Part shown: in pieces, positions 27,645-36,981 of the stretch | Layout of the letters: each line of letters starts with the position of its first letter | Position numbering within the stretch: position 1 is the stretch's first letter | Assembly: GCF_014858005.1 (NCBI RefSeq) | Contig: NZ_JACYOT010000004.1 | Span: forward strand, 62,001-126,000 | Direction of reading: 5' to 3' | Length of the DNA stretch: 64,000 bases | Origin: Propioniciclava soli | Lineage (GTDB): Bacteria > Actinomycetota > Actinomycetes > Propionibacteriales > Propionibacteriaceae | The notes under the pieces: generated by a model | Told to the model about the DNA's origin: nothing | Seen by the model: only the letters and a program-made list of their open reading frames with translations | Databases searched by the model: none | Made by a program: the position numbers and the translations under genes

Positions 27645-27877
27645 GCACCGTCCGCGACCAGGTCGTCGAGATCTTCCGCGAGGTCCTCGACAACCCCGAT
27701 CTCGAGCTGGGCGACGGCTCCGTCGCCCGCGATGTGGAGGGGTGGGACTCGCTGGCCCACATCAACCTGATGTTCAGCGTCGAGCAGGAGTTCGGCATCA
27801 CGTTCAGCGACCGCGAGATGGGTTCGATGGTCAATTTCGGCGAACTCGTCCGCGCCGTGGAGGCCAAGCTCGGCTGA
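27641..27877 (+). CDS. Acyl carrier protein (phosphopantetheine-binding)
   Basis: 78 aa. GWDSLAHINL contains the phosphopantetheine attachment Ser37 in the DSL motif; the protein is acidic and four-helical in pattern. AGGAGG lies 4 nt before the GTG, which overlaps the FkbH-like stop. It is not the fatty-acid synthase ACP by context; a dedicated carrier for the FkbH product. Confidence 0.93.
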   Translation: MSTVRDQVVEIFREVLDNPDLELGDGSVARDVEGWDSLAHINLMFSVEQEFGITFSDREMGSMVNFGELVRAVEAKLG

Positions 27878-27932
27878 CCGCGCTCCGCGCCCGCTGGGGG
27901 CGTCCGATGCGCGGTGGAGGGGGTGGATCCGC

Positions 27933-27938
27933 TAGGCT
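27933..27938 (+). promoter_or_regulatory. -10 element TAGGCT for tRNA-Gly
   Basis: Ends 13 nt before the tRNA; same hexamer and spacing as for tRNA-Pro. Confidence 0.5.
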
Positions 27939-27951
27939 GGATCGGCGCATC

Positions 27952-28022
27952 GCGGATGTAGCTCAATGGTAGAGCACCAGTCTTCCAAACTGGTGACGCG
28001 GGTTCGATTCCCGTCATCCGCT
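27952..28022 (+). tRNA. tRNA-Gly (anticodon TCC)
   Basis: 71 nt. Acceptor arms GCGGATG / CATCCGC pair fully. Anticodon arm CCAGT-CTTCCAA-ACTGG shows TCC; the T arm has GGTTCGATTCC. CCA is not encoded (discriminator T is followed by CCG). It marks the right boundary of the accessory block and precedes tig. Confidence 0.97.
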
Positions 28023-28064
28023 CCGGGTTCGCCCGCTTGTAACCGACATCAGGAGTCCACACCA

Positions 28065-29504
28065 GTGCCCAGCACCGTCGAGAAGCTCAGCCCGTCGCGG
28101 GTCAAGCTCACCATCGAGATCCCCTTCGCCGACCTCAAGCCCCACCTGGACAAGGCCTATCGCGAGATTTCGTCCCAGGTGACCATTCCGGGCTTCCGCA
28201 AGGGCAAGGTGCCGCCCGCGGTGATCGACCGCCGCTTCGGCCGCGGCGCCGTGCTGCAGGACGCGATCAACGACGCCCTGCCGGACGCCTACGGCCAGGC
28301 CGTCAGCGACAACGATCTGACCCCGCTCGACCAGCCCGAGATCGAGATGACCAAGCTCGAGGACAACGACCTGGTCGAGTTCACCGCCGAGGTGGACGTG
28401 CGCCCCGACTTCGAGGTGCCGGCCGCCGCGGACCTGACCGCCGAGGTCCCGCCGCTCACGACGTCGGACGCCGACGTGGACGAGCGCATCGAGGTCATGC
28501 GCCAGCGCTTCGCCACGCGCAGCGACGTGGAGCGTGCGGCGTCCGAGGGTGACGTCGTCACCATCGACCTCGAGGCCCGCGTCGACGGCGAGCTCGTCGA
28601 GGGCGGCGCCGCCGAGGGCGTCACCTACACGATCGGCACCGGCGGCATGCTCGACGGCCTCGACGAGGCCGTCACCGGCCTGTCCGCCGGGGAGAGCGCC
28701 GACTTCAGCAGCGAGTTGGTCGGTGGCCCCGCGCAGGGCCAGACCGCGGACGTGCACGTCACCGTCACCAAGGTGCAGACCGAGGAGCTGCCCGAGGTGG
28801 ACGACGAGTTCGCGCAGCTCGTCAGCGAGTTCGACACCGTCGAGGAGATGCGCGCCGACCTGGCCGACGCGGCCGTGCGGATCGCCCGCCTGGAGCAGCT
28901 CAACGCCGCCCGGGACGCCGTCGTGGCCGACCTCGCCGCGAAGACCGACTTCGAGCTGCCCGAGGGCCTCGTCGCCTCCGAGATCGAGAACCGCAAGCAG
29001 CAGATCAGCGACCAGCTGGCGCGTGCCGGGTACACGGTGGAGCGCTACCTGGAGGAGTCCGAGGACGAGACGGCCGAGAACCAGGAGGAGTTCTGGGCCC
29101 AGGTGGAGGAGAACGCCCGCACCTCGTTGAAGGCGCAGATCATCCTCGACAAGCTCGCCGAGACCTCCGAGGTGCCGATCGAGCAGAGCGATCTCACCGA
29201 GATGCTGTTCCGCCGGGCGCAGGCCAGCGGCACCTCCCCGGAGCAGGAGATGCAGCACATGATGGAGCACAACCACACCGCCGAATGGATGGGTGAGGTG
29301 CGCCGGAACAAGGTGCTGACCGAGATCGTCAAGGGCGCCCACGTCACCGACACCAACGGTGAGGTCGTTGACGTCGCCGCCATCCGCACCGACGGGACGC
29401 TGGCCGACGCCGCACCCGCCGAGCCGACTGCTGACGCGCAGGCGGCTGACGATCAGGCCGTCGAGGCACCGACCACGGACGGGGACGACACCGCCTCCGA
29501 GTGA
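28065..29504 (+). CDS. tig: Trigger factor
   Basis: 479 aa ribosome-associated chaperone with peptidyl-prolyl isomerase activity. The N-terminal ribosome-binding domain has the signature VTIPGFRKGKVPPAVIDRRFG. The FKBP-like PPIase domain (about 165-245) includes GDVVTIDLEARVDGE, and the C-terminal helical domain follows; the last ~40 residues are acidic and Ala-rich. GTG 28065 has AGGAG 9 nt upstream. Upstream of clpP1-clpP2-clpX, as in most actinobacteria, but separated from them by a strong terminator. Confidence 0.97.
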   Translation: MPSTVEKLSPSRVKLTIEIPFADLKPHLDKAYREISSQVTIPGFRKGKVPPAVIDRRFGRGAVLQDAINDALPDAYGQAVSDNDLTPLDQPEIEMTKLEDNDLVEFTAEVDVRPDFEVPAAADLTAEVPPLTTSDADVDERIEVMRQRFATRSDVERAASEGDVVTIDLEARVDGELVEGGAAEGVTYTIGTGGMLDGLDEAVTGLSAGESADFSSELVGGPAQGQTADVHVTVTKVQTEELPEVDDEFAQLVSEFDTVEEMRADLADAAVRIARLEQLNAARDAVVADLAAKTDFELPEGLVASEIENRKQQISDQLARAGYTVERYLEESEDETAENQEEFWAQVEENARTSLKAQIILDKLAETSEVPIEQSDLTEMLFRRAQASGTSPEQEMQHMMEHNHTAEWMGEVRRNKVLTEIVKGAHVTDTNGEVVDVAAIRTDGTLADAAPAEPTADAQAADDQAVEAPTTDGDDTASE

Positions 29505-29524
29505 GGCTGTGGACCACGCCTGAC

Positions 29525-29563
29525 CGAAGGCCCCGTCTCCCGTCGTGGGAGACGGGGCCTTCG
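29525..29563 (+). terminator. Strong hairpin terminator after tig
   Basis: Perfect 17-bp stem (left arm CGAAGGCCCCGTCTCCC, 29525-29541) with a 5-nt loop, starting 20 nt after the tig stop. It is followed by TCGTCG and has no T-run, typical of actinobacterial terminators. It insulates clpP1 from tig. Confidence 0.85.
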
Positions 29564-29626
29564 TCGTACCCGTCTGCCGTCAGCGAACACCGGGCCGCGT
29601 CTCTCGGTTTTGTCGGAGGCGGCCTG

Positions 29627-29632
29627 TAGTTT
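29627..29632 (+). promoter_or_regulatory. -10 element TAGTTT for the clpP1-clpP2 operon
   Basis: TAGTTT plus 7 nt plus GTG 29640. The GGAGG further upstream is too far away to serve as a Shine-Dalgarno, so a leaderless clpP1 start is favoured. Confidence 0.5.
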
Positions 29633-29639
29633 CACACTC

Positions 29640-30263
29640 GTGACTGAACAACTCCCCGGCATCGCCATGGCAGGCGCGCCGTCCGGCATCGGCATGAACG
29701 ACTCGGTGTACCAGGCGCTGCTCGCCAATCGCATCATCTTCCTCGGGTCCGAGGTGCGTGACGACAACGCAAACGCGATCTGCGCACAGCTGTTGCTGCT
29801 GAACGCGGAGGATCCCGACAAGGACATCTACCTCTACATCAACTCCCCGGGTGGGTCGGTGAGCGCCGGCATGGCGATCTTCGACACCATGCAGTGGATC
29901 AGCAATGACGTCGCGACCGTCGCGATGGGGCTGGCCGCGTCCATGGGGCAGTTCCTGCTGAGCGCGGGCACGCCCGGCAAGCGGTACGCCCTGCCGCACG
30001 CGAAGATCATGATGCACCAGCCCTCCGGCGGCATCGGTGGCACGGCGTCGGACATCAAGATCCTCGCCGAGCAGATCATCCAGACCAAGCGCGAAATGGC
30101 CGAGCTCATCTCCCAGCACACGGGCAAGCCGATCGACCAGATCGAGGCGGACTCCGACCGGGACCGGTGGTTCACCGCCGCGGAGGCCCTCGAGTACGGC
30201 TTCATCGACCACGTCTACGAGCGCGCCGCCCAGATCAACGGCGACGACGCACCGAACCAGTGA
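29640..30263 (+). CDS. clpP1: ATP-dependent Clp protease proteolytic subunit 1
   Basis: 207 aa serine peptidase. Catalytic Ser101 (GLAASMGQF), His126 (MMHQPSGG) and Asp175 (SDRDRWF) are aligned as in E. coli ClpP. With ClpP2 it forms the mixed tetradecamer of actinobacteria, fed by ClpX or ClpC. The GTG start is supported by the -10 geometry. The next gene begins 11 bp downstream. Confidence 0.96.
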   Translation: MTEQLPGIAMAGAPSGIGMNDSVYQALLANRIIFLGSEVRDDNANAICAQLLLLNAEDPDKDIYLYINSPGGSVSAGMAIFDTMQWISNDVATVAMGLAASMGQFLLSAGTPGKRYALPHAKIMMHQPSGGIGGTASDIKILAEQIIQTKREMAELISQHTGKPIDQIEADSDRDRWFTAAEALEYGFIDHVYERAAQINGDDAPNQ

Positions 30264-30274
30264 GGAACGCACCG

Positions 30275-30919
<645 letters not shown>

Positions 30920-30952
30920 CGCCCGCGCGTCGGCTGGGAGGGGGGCGCGACG

Positions 30953-32236
30953 ATGCCACGGATTGGTGAGACCTCGGACCTGTTGAAGTGTTCGTTCTGC
31001 GGCAAGAGCCAAAAGCAGGTGCGCAAGCTGATCGCCGGCCCCGGCGTGTACGTGTGCGACGAGTGCATCGAACTGTGCAACGAGATCATCGAGGAGGAGT
31101 TCTCCGAGGCCGCCGACGTGGGCCTGCTGGAGGAACTGCCCAAGCCGAAGGACATCGTCGCGTTCCTCGACAGCTACGTCATCGGTCAGGAGGTCGCCAA
31201 GAAGGCGCTGGCCGTGGCGGTGTACAACCACTACAAGCGCGTCCAGGCCCAGGCTGCCACCCCCGGGCGGGCCGCCGACAACGAGTTGGTCGAGCTGGGC
31301 AAGAGCAACATTTTGCTCATCGGCCCGACCGGCTGCGGCAAGACCTACCTGGCCCAGACGCTCGCGCGCATGCTGAACGTGCCGTTCGCCATGGCGGACG
31401 CCACCGCGCTCACCGAGGCGGGCTACGTCGGTGAGGACGTCGAGAACATCCTGCTCAAGCTGATCCAGGCCGCAGACTTCGACGTGAAGAAGGCCGAGAC
31501 GGGCATCATCTACATCGACGAGATCGACAAGGTGGCCCGCAAGAGCGAGAACCCGTCGATCACGCGCGACGTGTCGGGGGAGGGCGTCCAGCAGGCACTG
31601 CTGAAGATCCTCGAGGGCACCACGGCGTCCGTGCCGCCGCAGGGCGGGCGCAAGCACCCCCACCAGGAGTTCATCCAGATCGACACCACGAACGTGCTGT
31701 TCATCGTGGGTGGCGCCTTCGCGGGCCTTGAGGAGATCATCAACGCGCGCGTCGGCAAGAGGTCCTTGGGCTTCAACAACGACATCACGCTGCGCGCCAA
31801 GGAGCAACCCAACCCCTTCGAGCAGGTCCGCCCGGAGGATCTCCACCACTTCGGGCTCATCCCCGAGTTCATCGGGCGCCTCCCGATGATCGCGACCGTC
31901 AACCCGCTGGACCTGGCGGCGATGGTGCGCATCCTCGTCGAGCCCAAGAACGCGCTCACCAAGCAGTTCCGCAAGCTCTTCGAGCTGGACGGCGTCGATC
32001 TTGAATTCACCGATGATGCCGTCGAGGCCATTGCCGAACTGGCTTTGGCCCGGGGCATCGGCGCGCGCGGGCTGCGATCGATCCTGGAGGAGATCCTGCT
32101 CAACGTCATGTTCCACGTGCCGAGCGCCGAGGACGTCGTCCAAGTGCGCATCGACGCCGACGTGGTCACCAACGGGGCCGAACCCGAGCTGGTCACGCGT
32201 GCAGCCCGCTCGAGCCGGCGCTCCAAGAGCGCCTGA
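30953..32236 (+). CDS. clpX: ATP-dependent Clp protease ATPase subunit ClpX
   Basis: 427 aa AAA+ unfoldase. N-terminal zinc-binding domain with Cys13/Cys16/Cys35/Cys38 (CSFCG and CDECIELC); Walker A GPTGCGKT (124-131); Walker [10 protein letters not shown]; the IGF-equivalent ClpP loop lies in the usual region; C-terminal [14 protein letters not shown] sensor-2. It delivers substrates to ClpP1P2. GGGAGGGGGG precedes the ATG. Confidence 0.97.
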   Translation: MPRIGETSDLLKCSFCGKSQKQVRKLIAGPGVYVCDECIELCNEIIEEEFSEAADVGLLEELPKPKDIVAFLDSYVIGQEVAKKALAVAVYNHYKRVQAQAATPGRAADNELVELGKSNILLIGPTGCGKTYLAQTLARMLNVPFAMADATALTEAGYVGEDVENILLKLIQAADFDVKKAETGIIYIDEIDKVARKSENPSITRDVSGEGVQQALLKILEGTTASVPPQGGRKHPHQEFIQIDTTNVLFIVGGAFAGLEEIINARVGKRSLGFNNDITLRAKEQPNPFEQVRPEDLHHFGLIPEFIGRLPMIATVNPLDLAAMVRILVEPKNALTKQFRKLFELDGVDLEFTDDAVEAIAELALARGIGARGLRSILEEILLNVMFHVPSAEDVVQVRIDADVVTNGAEPELVTRAARSSRRSKSA

Positions 32237-32255
32237 CCCGAGCGCCGGGTGCCGC

Positions 32256-32711
32256 CTACTCGGCGGCGTCGGCGAGCGAGCCCGTGACGCCGCCGTCGGA
32301 GAGCCCCACCAGGCACGTGATCGTGCGGTCGTTGAGGAGCGTCCAGGTCTCCTCCGTGGGGTAGAGGTAGAAGGCCTCATAACGCGACGCCTCGTAGGGC
32401 AGGCCGATGAAGCCCTCGAACTCGCCCATGCAGAACGTGGTGGCGGCCTCGTCCACCTCGGCGGCGCCGGGGAACTCCTCGTCCACCCCGAACACCTTTT
32501 CGGCGTAGGCCTCCCAGGCATGCGGGCCCGCGCAGTCAACCGTGGGAATGTCGGAGACCTCGGTCTCCGCGGTGCTCACGTCGGGCAGGTCGGTGCACTC
32601 ACCGACGGCGATGCTGGGAGTCATGGCCTGCTGCGCTTGCTGCAGCAGCGAGCAGCCGCTTGCGAGGGCAGCAACGAGGGTGGCGCAGGCCACCGTGGAG
32701 AGCGCACGCAT
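32256..32711 (-). CDS. Septum-formation-family lipoprotein
   Basis: 151 aa. Lipoprotein signal: MRALSTVACATLVAALASGC with lipobox ASGC (Cys20). The mature part VGECTDLP ... IPTVDCAGPHAWEAY ... CLVGLS resembles the actinobacterial septum-formation (PF13845-like) repeat, in which cysteines pair around a PH motif. Probably anchored on the outer face of the cytoplasmic membrane. ATG 32711 is preferred over a start about 11 codons upstream because AAAGGA then fits and the signal begins with a basic residue. Ends TAG. Convergent with clpX; function in division not demonstrated by sequence. Confidence 0.8.
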   Translation of the reverse strand: MRALSTVACATLVAALASGCSLLQQAQQAMTPSIAVGECTDLPDVSTAETEVSDIPTVDCAGPHAWEAYAEKVFGVDEEFPGAAEVDEAATTFCMGEFEGFIGLPYEASRYEAFYLYPTEETWTLLNDRTITCLVGLSDGGVTGSLADAAE

Positions 32712-32774
32712 CGGCAAGGGTCCTTTCCCGGTCAGGCTCGACACGCGCGACCGCCGTGTCTCGACGCAGGGAGC

Positions 32775-35378
32775 CTAGCCCTGCGTCGCCACCTCCGCAG
32801 CCACCGACACCGCATCGCCGTCGGAATTCCACACGATGCCGCTCTCGATGCGTCCCACCGCCCGCAGGTCTCCCTCCGCGGTGCGCAGCTGCGCCACGGC
32901 GGCCTCGGGGCCGCTGATCGTGACTGCCTTCAGTGGGGTCTTCATGGAGACCTTGGCGTTCGACTTCGCCCCCCGAATGCCGATCAGCGTCGCCGAGACG
33001 GCGTCCAGCAGGGCGGGGTCGCCACCCTCGGGCAGCTCGCCCGTGGTCGGCCACGATGCGTGGTGCACCGAGCCCTCCTGCCACCACGACCACACCTCCT
33101 CGGTCACGAACGGCATGAACGGGGCGAACAGGCGCAACTGCACGCTCAGCGCGAGGGCCAGCGCCGCCCGGGCGGAGGCGCCGGCGTCCGCCCCCTGCGC
33201 ACCGTAGGCACGCTCCTTGACCAGCTCGAGGTAGTCGTCGCAGAAGGTCCAGAAGAACTTCTCCGCCACTTCGAGGGCACTCGTGTAGTCGTACGCCTCG
33301 AACGCGCGGGTCGCCTCGGCCACGACGCGGCGCAGGGACGCCAGCATCGCGCGATCGACCGGTGCCGTGATGGCCGCCGCCCCCTCGGCGGCGGCGTCCG
33401 CCCCCTCCGGGGCGTCCGCCATGCCGAGGACGAACTTGCTGGCGTTCAGGATCTTCATGGCCAGGCGACGCCCGACCTTCATCTGGGTCTCGTCGAACGG
33501 CGAGTCCATGCCGGGCCGCGCCATCGCCGCACGCCAGCGGACGGCGTCCGCCCCGAACTTCTCGAGGATCTCCGTGGGCACCACCACGTTGCCCTTGGAC
33601 TTGCTCATCTTCTTGCGGTCCGGGTCGACCACGAACCCCGAGATCGTCGCCCGGGCCCACGGCAGCGTGTCGCTCTCCAGGTGCGCGCGCACGACCCGGC
33701 TGAACAGCCAGGTGCGGATGATGTCGTGCGCCTGGGGGGCCACGTCCATGGGGAACGTCAGGTTCCACAGCTCCTCGTCGCGCTCCCACCCGCAGGCGAT
33801 CTGCGGCGTGAGCGAGCTGGTGGCCCACGTGTCCATCACGTCCGGGTCGCCGATGAAGCCGCCGGGCACCCCACGCTGGCGCTCGTCGTAACCGGGCGCG
33901 GGCTCGGACGCCGGATCCACCGGCAGGCTCGCCTCGTCGGCCACGATCGGACGCGTCGTGTCCGGCTCACCGTCGGCGTCCAGGGGGTACCAGACCGGGA
34001 ACGGCACGCCGAAGAATCGCTGGCGGCTGATCAGCCAGTCGCCGTTGAGGCCGTTGACCCAGTTGCTGTAGCGGTGCCGCATGTGCTCCGGCACCCAGGC
34101 CAGCTCCTCGCCGCGGCGCAGCAGCGCGGCGCGCAGGTCGGCGTCCCGGCCGCCATTGGTGAGGTACCACTGGCGGGTCGACACGATCTCGAGGGGCTTG
34201 TCGCCCTTCTCGTAGTAGTTCGTCATGCGGGTGGTGGGCTTGGGCTCACCGTCGAGGTCGCCCGATTCGCGCAGCAGCTCCACCATCGTCTCGCGGGCGC
34301 TGAACGTCGTCTTGCCGGCGAGCTGTGCGTACGGCTCGGCGTTCACCAGCCACTCCGGGGTCTCGCGCTGGAGGCGTCCGTCGCGCTGCAGCACCACGCG
34401 GGTGGGCAGGTTCAGCTCGCGCCACCACTGCACGTCGGTGAGGTCGCCGAAGGTGCAGCACATGACGATGCCCGAGCCCTTCTCCTTCTCGGCAAGGGCG
34501 TGCGGCAGCACCGGGATCTCGACGCCGAACACCGGGGAGGTGACGGTGGTGCCGAACAGGGGGGCGTAGCGCTCGTCGTCGGGGTGCGCGATGAGGGCGC
34601 ACACGGACGCGATGAGCTCGGGCCGGGTCGTCTCGATGTGGACGGGAGCCCCGTCCGCGGTGTGGAACGCGACCCGGTGGTAGTGGCCCGGGTACTCGCG
34701 GGCCTCGAGCTCGGCCTGGGCCACCGCGGTCTGGAACGTCACGTCCCACATCGTCGGCGCCTCGGAGAGGTACGCCTCACCGCGGGCGTGGTTGCGCAGG
34801 AACGCGCGCTGCGCCACGCGCTGGCTCTCCTCGGAGATCGTCGCGTACAGCGTGTCCCAATCCACCGAGAGGCCGAGGTGGCGCCACAGGTCCTCGAAGA
34901 CCTGTTCGTCGACGGCCGTCAGCTCGTGGCAGAGCTCGATGAAGTTGCGGCGGCTCACCGGCACCTGACGCTTGGGGTCGGGCTTGGCCGGCGGCGTGAA
35001 GTCGGGGTCGTACGGCACCGACGGGTCACACCGGACGCCGTAGAAGTTCTGCACCCGGCGCTCCGTGGGCAGCCCGTTGTCGTCCCACCCCATCGGGTAG
35101 AACACGTGCTTGCCCTGCATGCGCTGGTAGCGCGCCACCAGGTCGGTGTGGGTGTAGCTGAACACGTGGCCCACGTGCAGCGATCCCGACACGGTCGGCG
35201 GCGGGGTGTCGATGCTGAACACCTGGTCGCGGCGCTCGGGGCGCACGAAGGCGTACGTGCCCTGGTCGCGCCACCGCTGCGCCCACGTCTGCTCCAGCCC
35301 CTCCAGGGCGGGGCGCTCGGGTACGCGCTGGCCGGTCGGGCTCGGCGCGGACACGGGCGTGGTGGGCTGTGCAGTCAT
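32775..35378 (-). CDS. valS: Valine--tRNA ligase
   Basis: 867 aa class I aminoacyl-tRNA synthetase. HIGH motif HVGH (68-71) in [31 protein letters not shown] after it, the CP1 editing domain in the middle, KMSKSKGN for KMSKS and the helical anticodon-binding domain. The form with [11 protein letters not shown] belongs to the bacterial ValS subgroup common in actinobacteria. The stop is TAG. The start is supported by a TAAAAT box 7 nt upstream. In M. tuberculosis valS is directly before folC; here the DsbA/MauE pair intervenes. Confidence 0.97.
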   Translation of the reverse strand: MTAQPTTPVSAPSPTGQRVPERPALEGLEQTWAQRWRDQGTYAFVRPERRDQVFSIDTPPPTVSGSLHVGHVFSYTHTDLVARYQRMQGKHVFYPMGWDDNGLPTERRVQNFYGVRCDPSVPYDPDFTPPAKPDPKRQVPVSRRNFIELCHELTAVDEQVFEDLWRHLGLSVDWDTLYATISEESQRVAQRAFLRNHARGEAYLSEAPTMWDVTFQTAVAQAELEAREYPGHYHRVAFHTADGAPVHIETTRPELIASVCALIAHPDDERYAPLFGTTVTSPVFGVEIPVLPHALAEKEKGSGIVMCCTFGDLTDVQWWRELNLPTRVVLQRDGRLQRETPEWLVNAEPYAQLAGKTTFSARETMVELLRESGDLDGEPKPTTRMTNYYEKGDKPLEIVSTRQWYLTNGGRDADLRAALLRRGEELAWVPEHMRHRYSNWVNGLNGDWLISRQRFFGVPFPVWYPLDADGEPDTTRPIVADEASLPVDPASEPAPGYDERQRGVPGGFIGDPDVMDTWATSSLTPQIACGWERDEELWNLTFPMDVAPQAHDIIRTWLFSRVVRAHLESDTLPWARATISGFVVDPDRKKMSKSKGNVVVPTEILEKFGADAVRWRAAMARPGMDSPFDETQMKVGRRLAMKILNASKFVLGMADAPEGADAAAEGAAAITAPVDRAMLASLRRVVAEATRAFEAYDYTSALEVAEKFFWTFCDDYLELVKERAYGAQGADAGASARAALALALSVQLRLFAPFMPFVTEEVWSWWQEGSVHHASWPTTGELPEGGDPALLDAVSATLIGIRGAKSNAKVSMKTPLKAVTISGPEAAVAQLRTAEGDLRAVGRIESGIVWNSDGDAVSVAAEVATQG

Positions 35379-35385
35379 GCGTCCG

Positions 35386-35391
35386 ATTTTA
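35386..35391 (-). promoter_or_regulatory. -10 element TAAAAT for valS
   Basis: Minus-strand TAAAAT plus 7 nt plus ATG 35378. Eighteen nt further upstream is GTGACG (4 of 6 matches to TTGACA). The best complete promoter in the window; leaderless start predicted. Confidence 0.55.
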
Positions 35392-35447
35392 CGGGGGCGC
35401 CGCCCCCACCGTCACATCGCTCCCGTGCTGGGGCGGCCGCCGGGATG

Positions 35448-35501
35448 GCATTTGGACCCGAGGAAATGGCGCCATGGCGCCATTTTCTCGGGTCCAAATG
35501 C
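35448..35501. repeat. 54-bp palindrome, copy 3 (one-base variant)
   Basis: Matches the copies at 5795 and 6975 except one base in the right arm (TTTTCTCGG instead of TTTCCTCGG). In RNA this changes a G-C to a G-U pair, so the stem is kept. Lies in the 162-bp spacer between the DsbA-like stop and the valS start, both on the minus strand. Confidence 0.95.
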
Positions 35502-35505
35502 ACAT

Positions 35506-35533
35506 TCAGCCGGGCAGGCAATCAGCCGGGCAG
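35506..35533. repeat. Short direct repeat next to the DsbA-like stop
   Basis: TCAGCCGGGCAG at 35506-35517 and 35522-35533 (16-bp period), just beyond the gene's own TGA at 35541-35543. On the sense strand each copy contributes an additional TGA. Confidence 0.7.
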
Positions 35534-35540
35534 CCGGGGC

Positions 35541-36308
35541 TCAGGCGTTGGCGAGCAGGAACGCGCGCAGGCCCTCGGGCGAGGGATCGCTGAGCTGGCG
35601 GAGGTCGACGATCGTGCCGTTGACGGCGATGGTCGGCGTGCCGGTCACGTTGTCGCTGTACGCGGACCGCTCGACGTTGGTGACGAACTCGCTGGTGGCG
35701 TCGTTGTCGTAACAGGCCTGGAACTGCGTGAGCGCGTCGCCGGTGATGCCCACCTGGGCGGGAATGGTGTCGCGCAGCAGGGTGTCGGAGTACCCCTCCG
35801 ACCCCCGGACCTCCTGCGCCTCCTGGTTGCCGTACACCGTCATGCTGTACTGCGGGTAGGTTTCCGGCGCCACCACCGCCGAGCAGGCGGCACCCACTGC
35901 GGCGCGGGTGGACGCCGTGTTCTGGAGGTTGTTGTCCATGAACGTCATGGTCTTGTTCTCCAGCGTCCAGGTGCCGGCGTTGGCCTCGGTGAGCAGCGTG
36001 TCACCGTAGGTCTCCTCGAACACCCGGCAGTTGGGGCACTGGTAGTCGAGGTAGACGGTCACGGTAGGGGCGTCGGCGGGCGCCGGCGTGCTGTTCAACA
36101 CGATGGAGTCGGCCGAACCCTCCGGAGCCATCTGCCCCACCCGGTTGCCGCTCATGTTCTGCACGAGGACGAAGATCAGCACTCCGACCAGCACGAGCGC
36201 CACCGCGGCGGCGGAGAGGCCGATGATGCGGTTGGTCTTCTTCTGGCGCTCGGCGGCCTCCTGCTGGCGGCGCAGCTGCTCGCGACGGTTGGACGTGGAC
36301 GTGGCCAT
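35541..36308 (-). CDS. Membrane-anchored DsbA-type thiol-disulfide oxidoreductase
   Basis: 255 aa. Basic, charged cytoplasmic N-terminus (REQLRRQQEAAERQKKTNR), one transmembrane anchor (about 28-50), then an extracytoplasmic thioredoxin fold with active site CPNC (Cys91, Cys94) in YLDYQCPNCRVF and cis-Pro in GTPTIAVNG. Introduces or shuffles disulfides in exported proteins. AGGAG precedes the ATG. 30 bp after the MauE/DoxX-like gene, forming an operon; that membrane protein probably reoxidises it. Confidence 0.9.
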   Translation of the reverse strand: MATSTSNRREQLRRQQEAAERQKKTNRIIGLSAAAVALVLVGVLIFVLVQNMSGNRVGQMAPEGSADSIVLNSTPAPADAPTVTVYLDYQCPNCRVFEETYGDTLLTEANAGTWTLENKTMTFMDNNLQNTASTRAAVGAACSAVVAPETYPQYSMTVYGNQEAQEVRGSEGYSDTLLRDTIPAQVGITGDALTQFQACYDNDATSEFVTNVERSAYSDNVTGTPTIAVNGTIVDLRQLSDPSPEGLRAFLLANA

Positions 36309-36338
36309 CGGTGGTTCTCCTGGTGGGTCGGGGGCCGG

Positions 36339-36899
36339 TCAGGCGGTGGTCAGGGGATCGGTGGGGCGGGCGTCCGCCGTGTCGGGGTCGAGCGCGGCGT
36401 CGCTCCCGGCCGGGGGGAGCCGCAGGTTGTCGACGGCGAACCGGGTGCGGGGAAACAGTGCGAGCCAGACGCCGCAGGCCAGCAGCCCGACGTCGCGGGC
36501 GATCTCCCAGGGGTAGGCGGCCCGCGCCGCCTCGGGGGAGATCTCGCCGCCGCCGCCGAAACAGCCGCAGTCGAGCGACAGCCCGCGGGCCCACGCGCTC
36601 GCGATGGCGATGATGAACGCCACCATCACGAGCCCGCCAAGGATGCCGGCGACGCGCGTGTAGGTGCCGGTGAGCAGGAGCAGCCCGAGGGCCACCTCGA
36701 CGAACGGCAGTGCCGTGCCCACGACGGGCACGAGGTCGTAGGGGAGCAGGCGATACGCCATGACGGCATTGACGGACTCGCCCAGCGCGGGCAGCTTCAA
36801 CGCGCCGGCCACGAGCAGGACGCCGCCCAGCAGCAGGCGGGCCGCCAGGCCCACCCACCCCTGCCAGGATCGCGGGGCGAGGGTCGTCGGCGTGGTCAC
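36339..36899 (-). CDS. MauE/DoxX-family membrane protein
   Basis: 186 aa with four hydrophobic helices (LAARLLLGGVLLVAGALKL; VVGTALPFVEVALGLLLL; VAGILGGLVMVAFIIAIASAW; EIARDVGLLACGVWLALF). A conserved cysteine pair lies in SLDCGCFGG (Cys111, Cys113) facing the exterior, the MauE signature. Likely quinone-linked oxidant for the DsbA-type partner downstream. GTG 36899 follows a TATCGT box by 6 nt. Divergent from folC. Confidence 0.85.
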   Translation of the reverse strand: MTTPTTLAPRSWQGWVGLAARLLLGGVLLVAGALKLPALGESVNAVMAYRLLPYDLVPVVGTALPFVEVALGLLLLTGTYTRVAGILGGLVMVAFIIAIASAWARGLSLDCGCFGGGGEISPEAARAAYPWEIARDVGLLACGVWLALFPRTRFAVDNLRLPPAGSDAALDPDTADARPTDPLTTA

Positions 36900-36981
36900 C
36901 CCACCACGATACAGCGCCGCCCGGACGCCCCACCGCCCGCTCCGGGCCGGCCGTCGCGCGGGCACTACGCTGGGGCGCACC

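Noticed and set aside
18248-28022. Integrated element with att sites at the two tRNA genes.
   Set aside because: No integrase, no phage or conjugation gene, and no repeat of either tRNA 3' end was seen; only the weaker accessory-block claim is kept.
29564-29626. ClgR-binding site upstream of clpP1.
   Set aside because: A GCGAAC half-site is visible near 29583 but a properly spaced second half is not; too weak to list.
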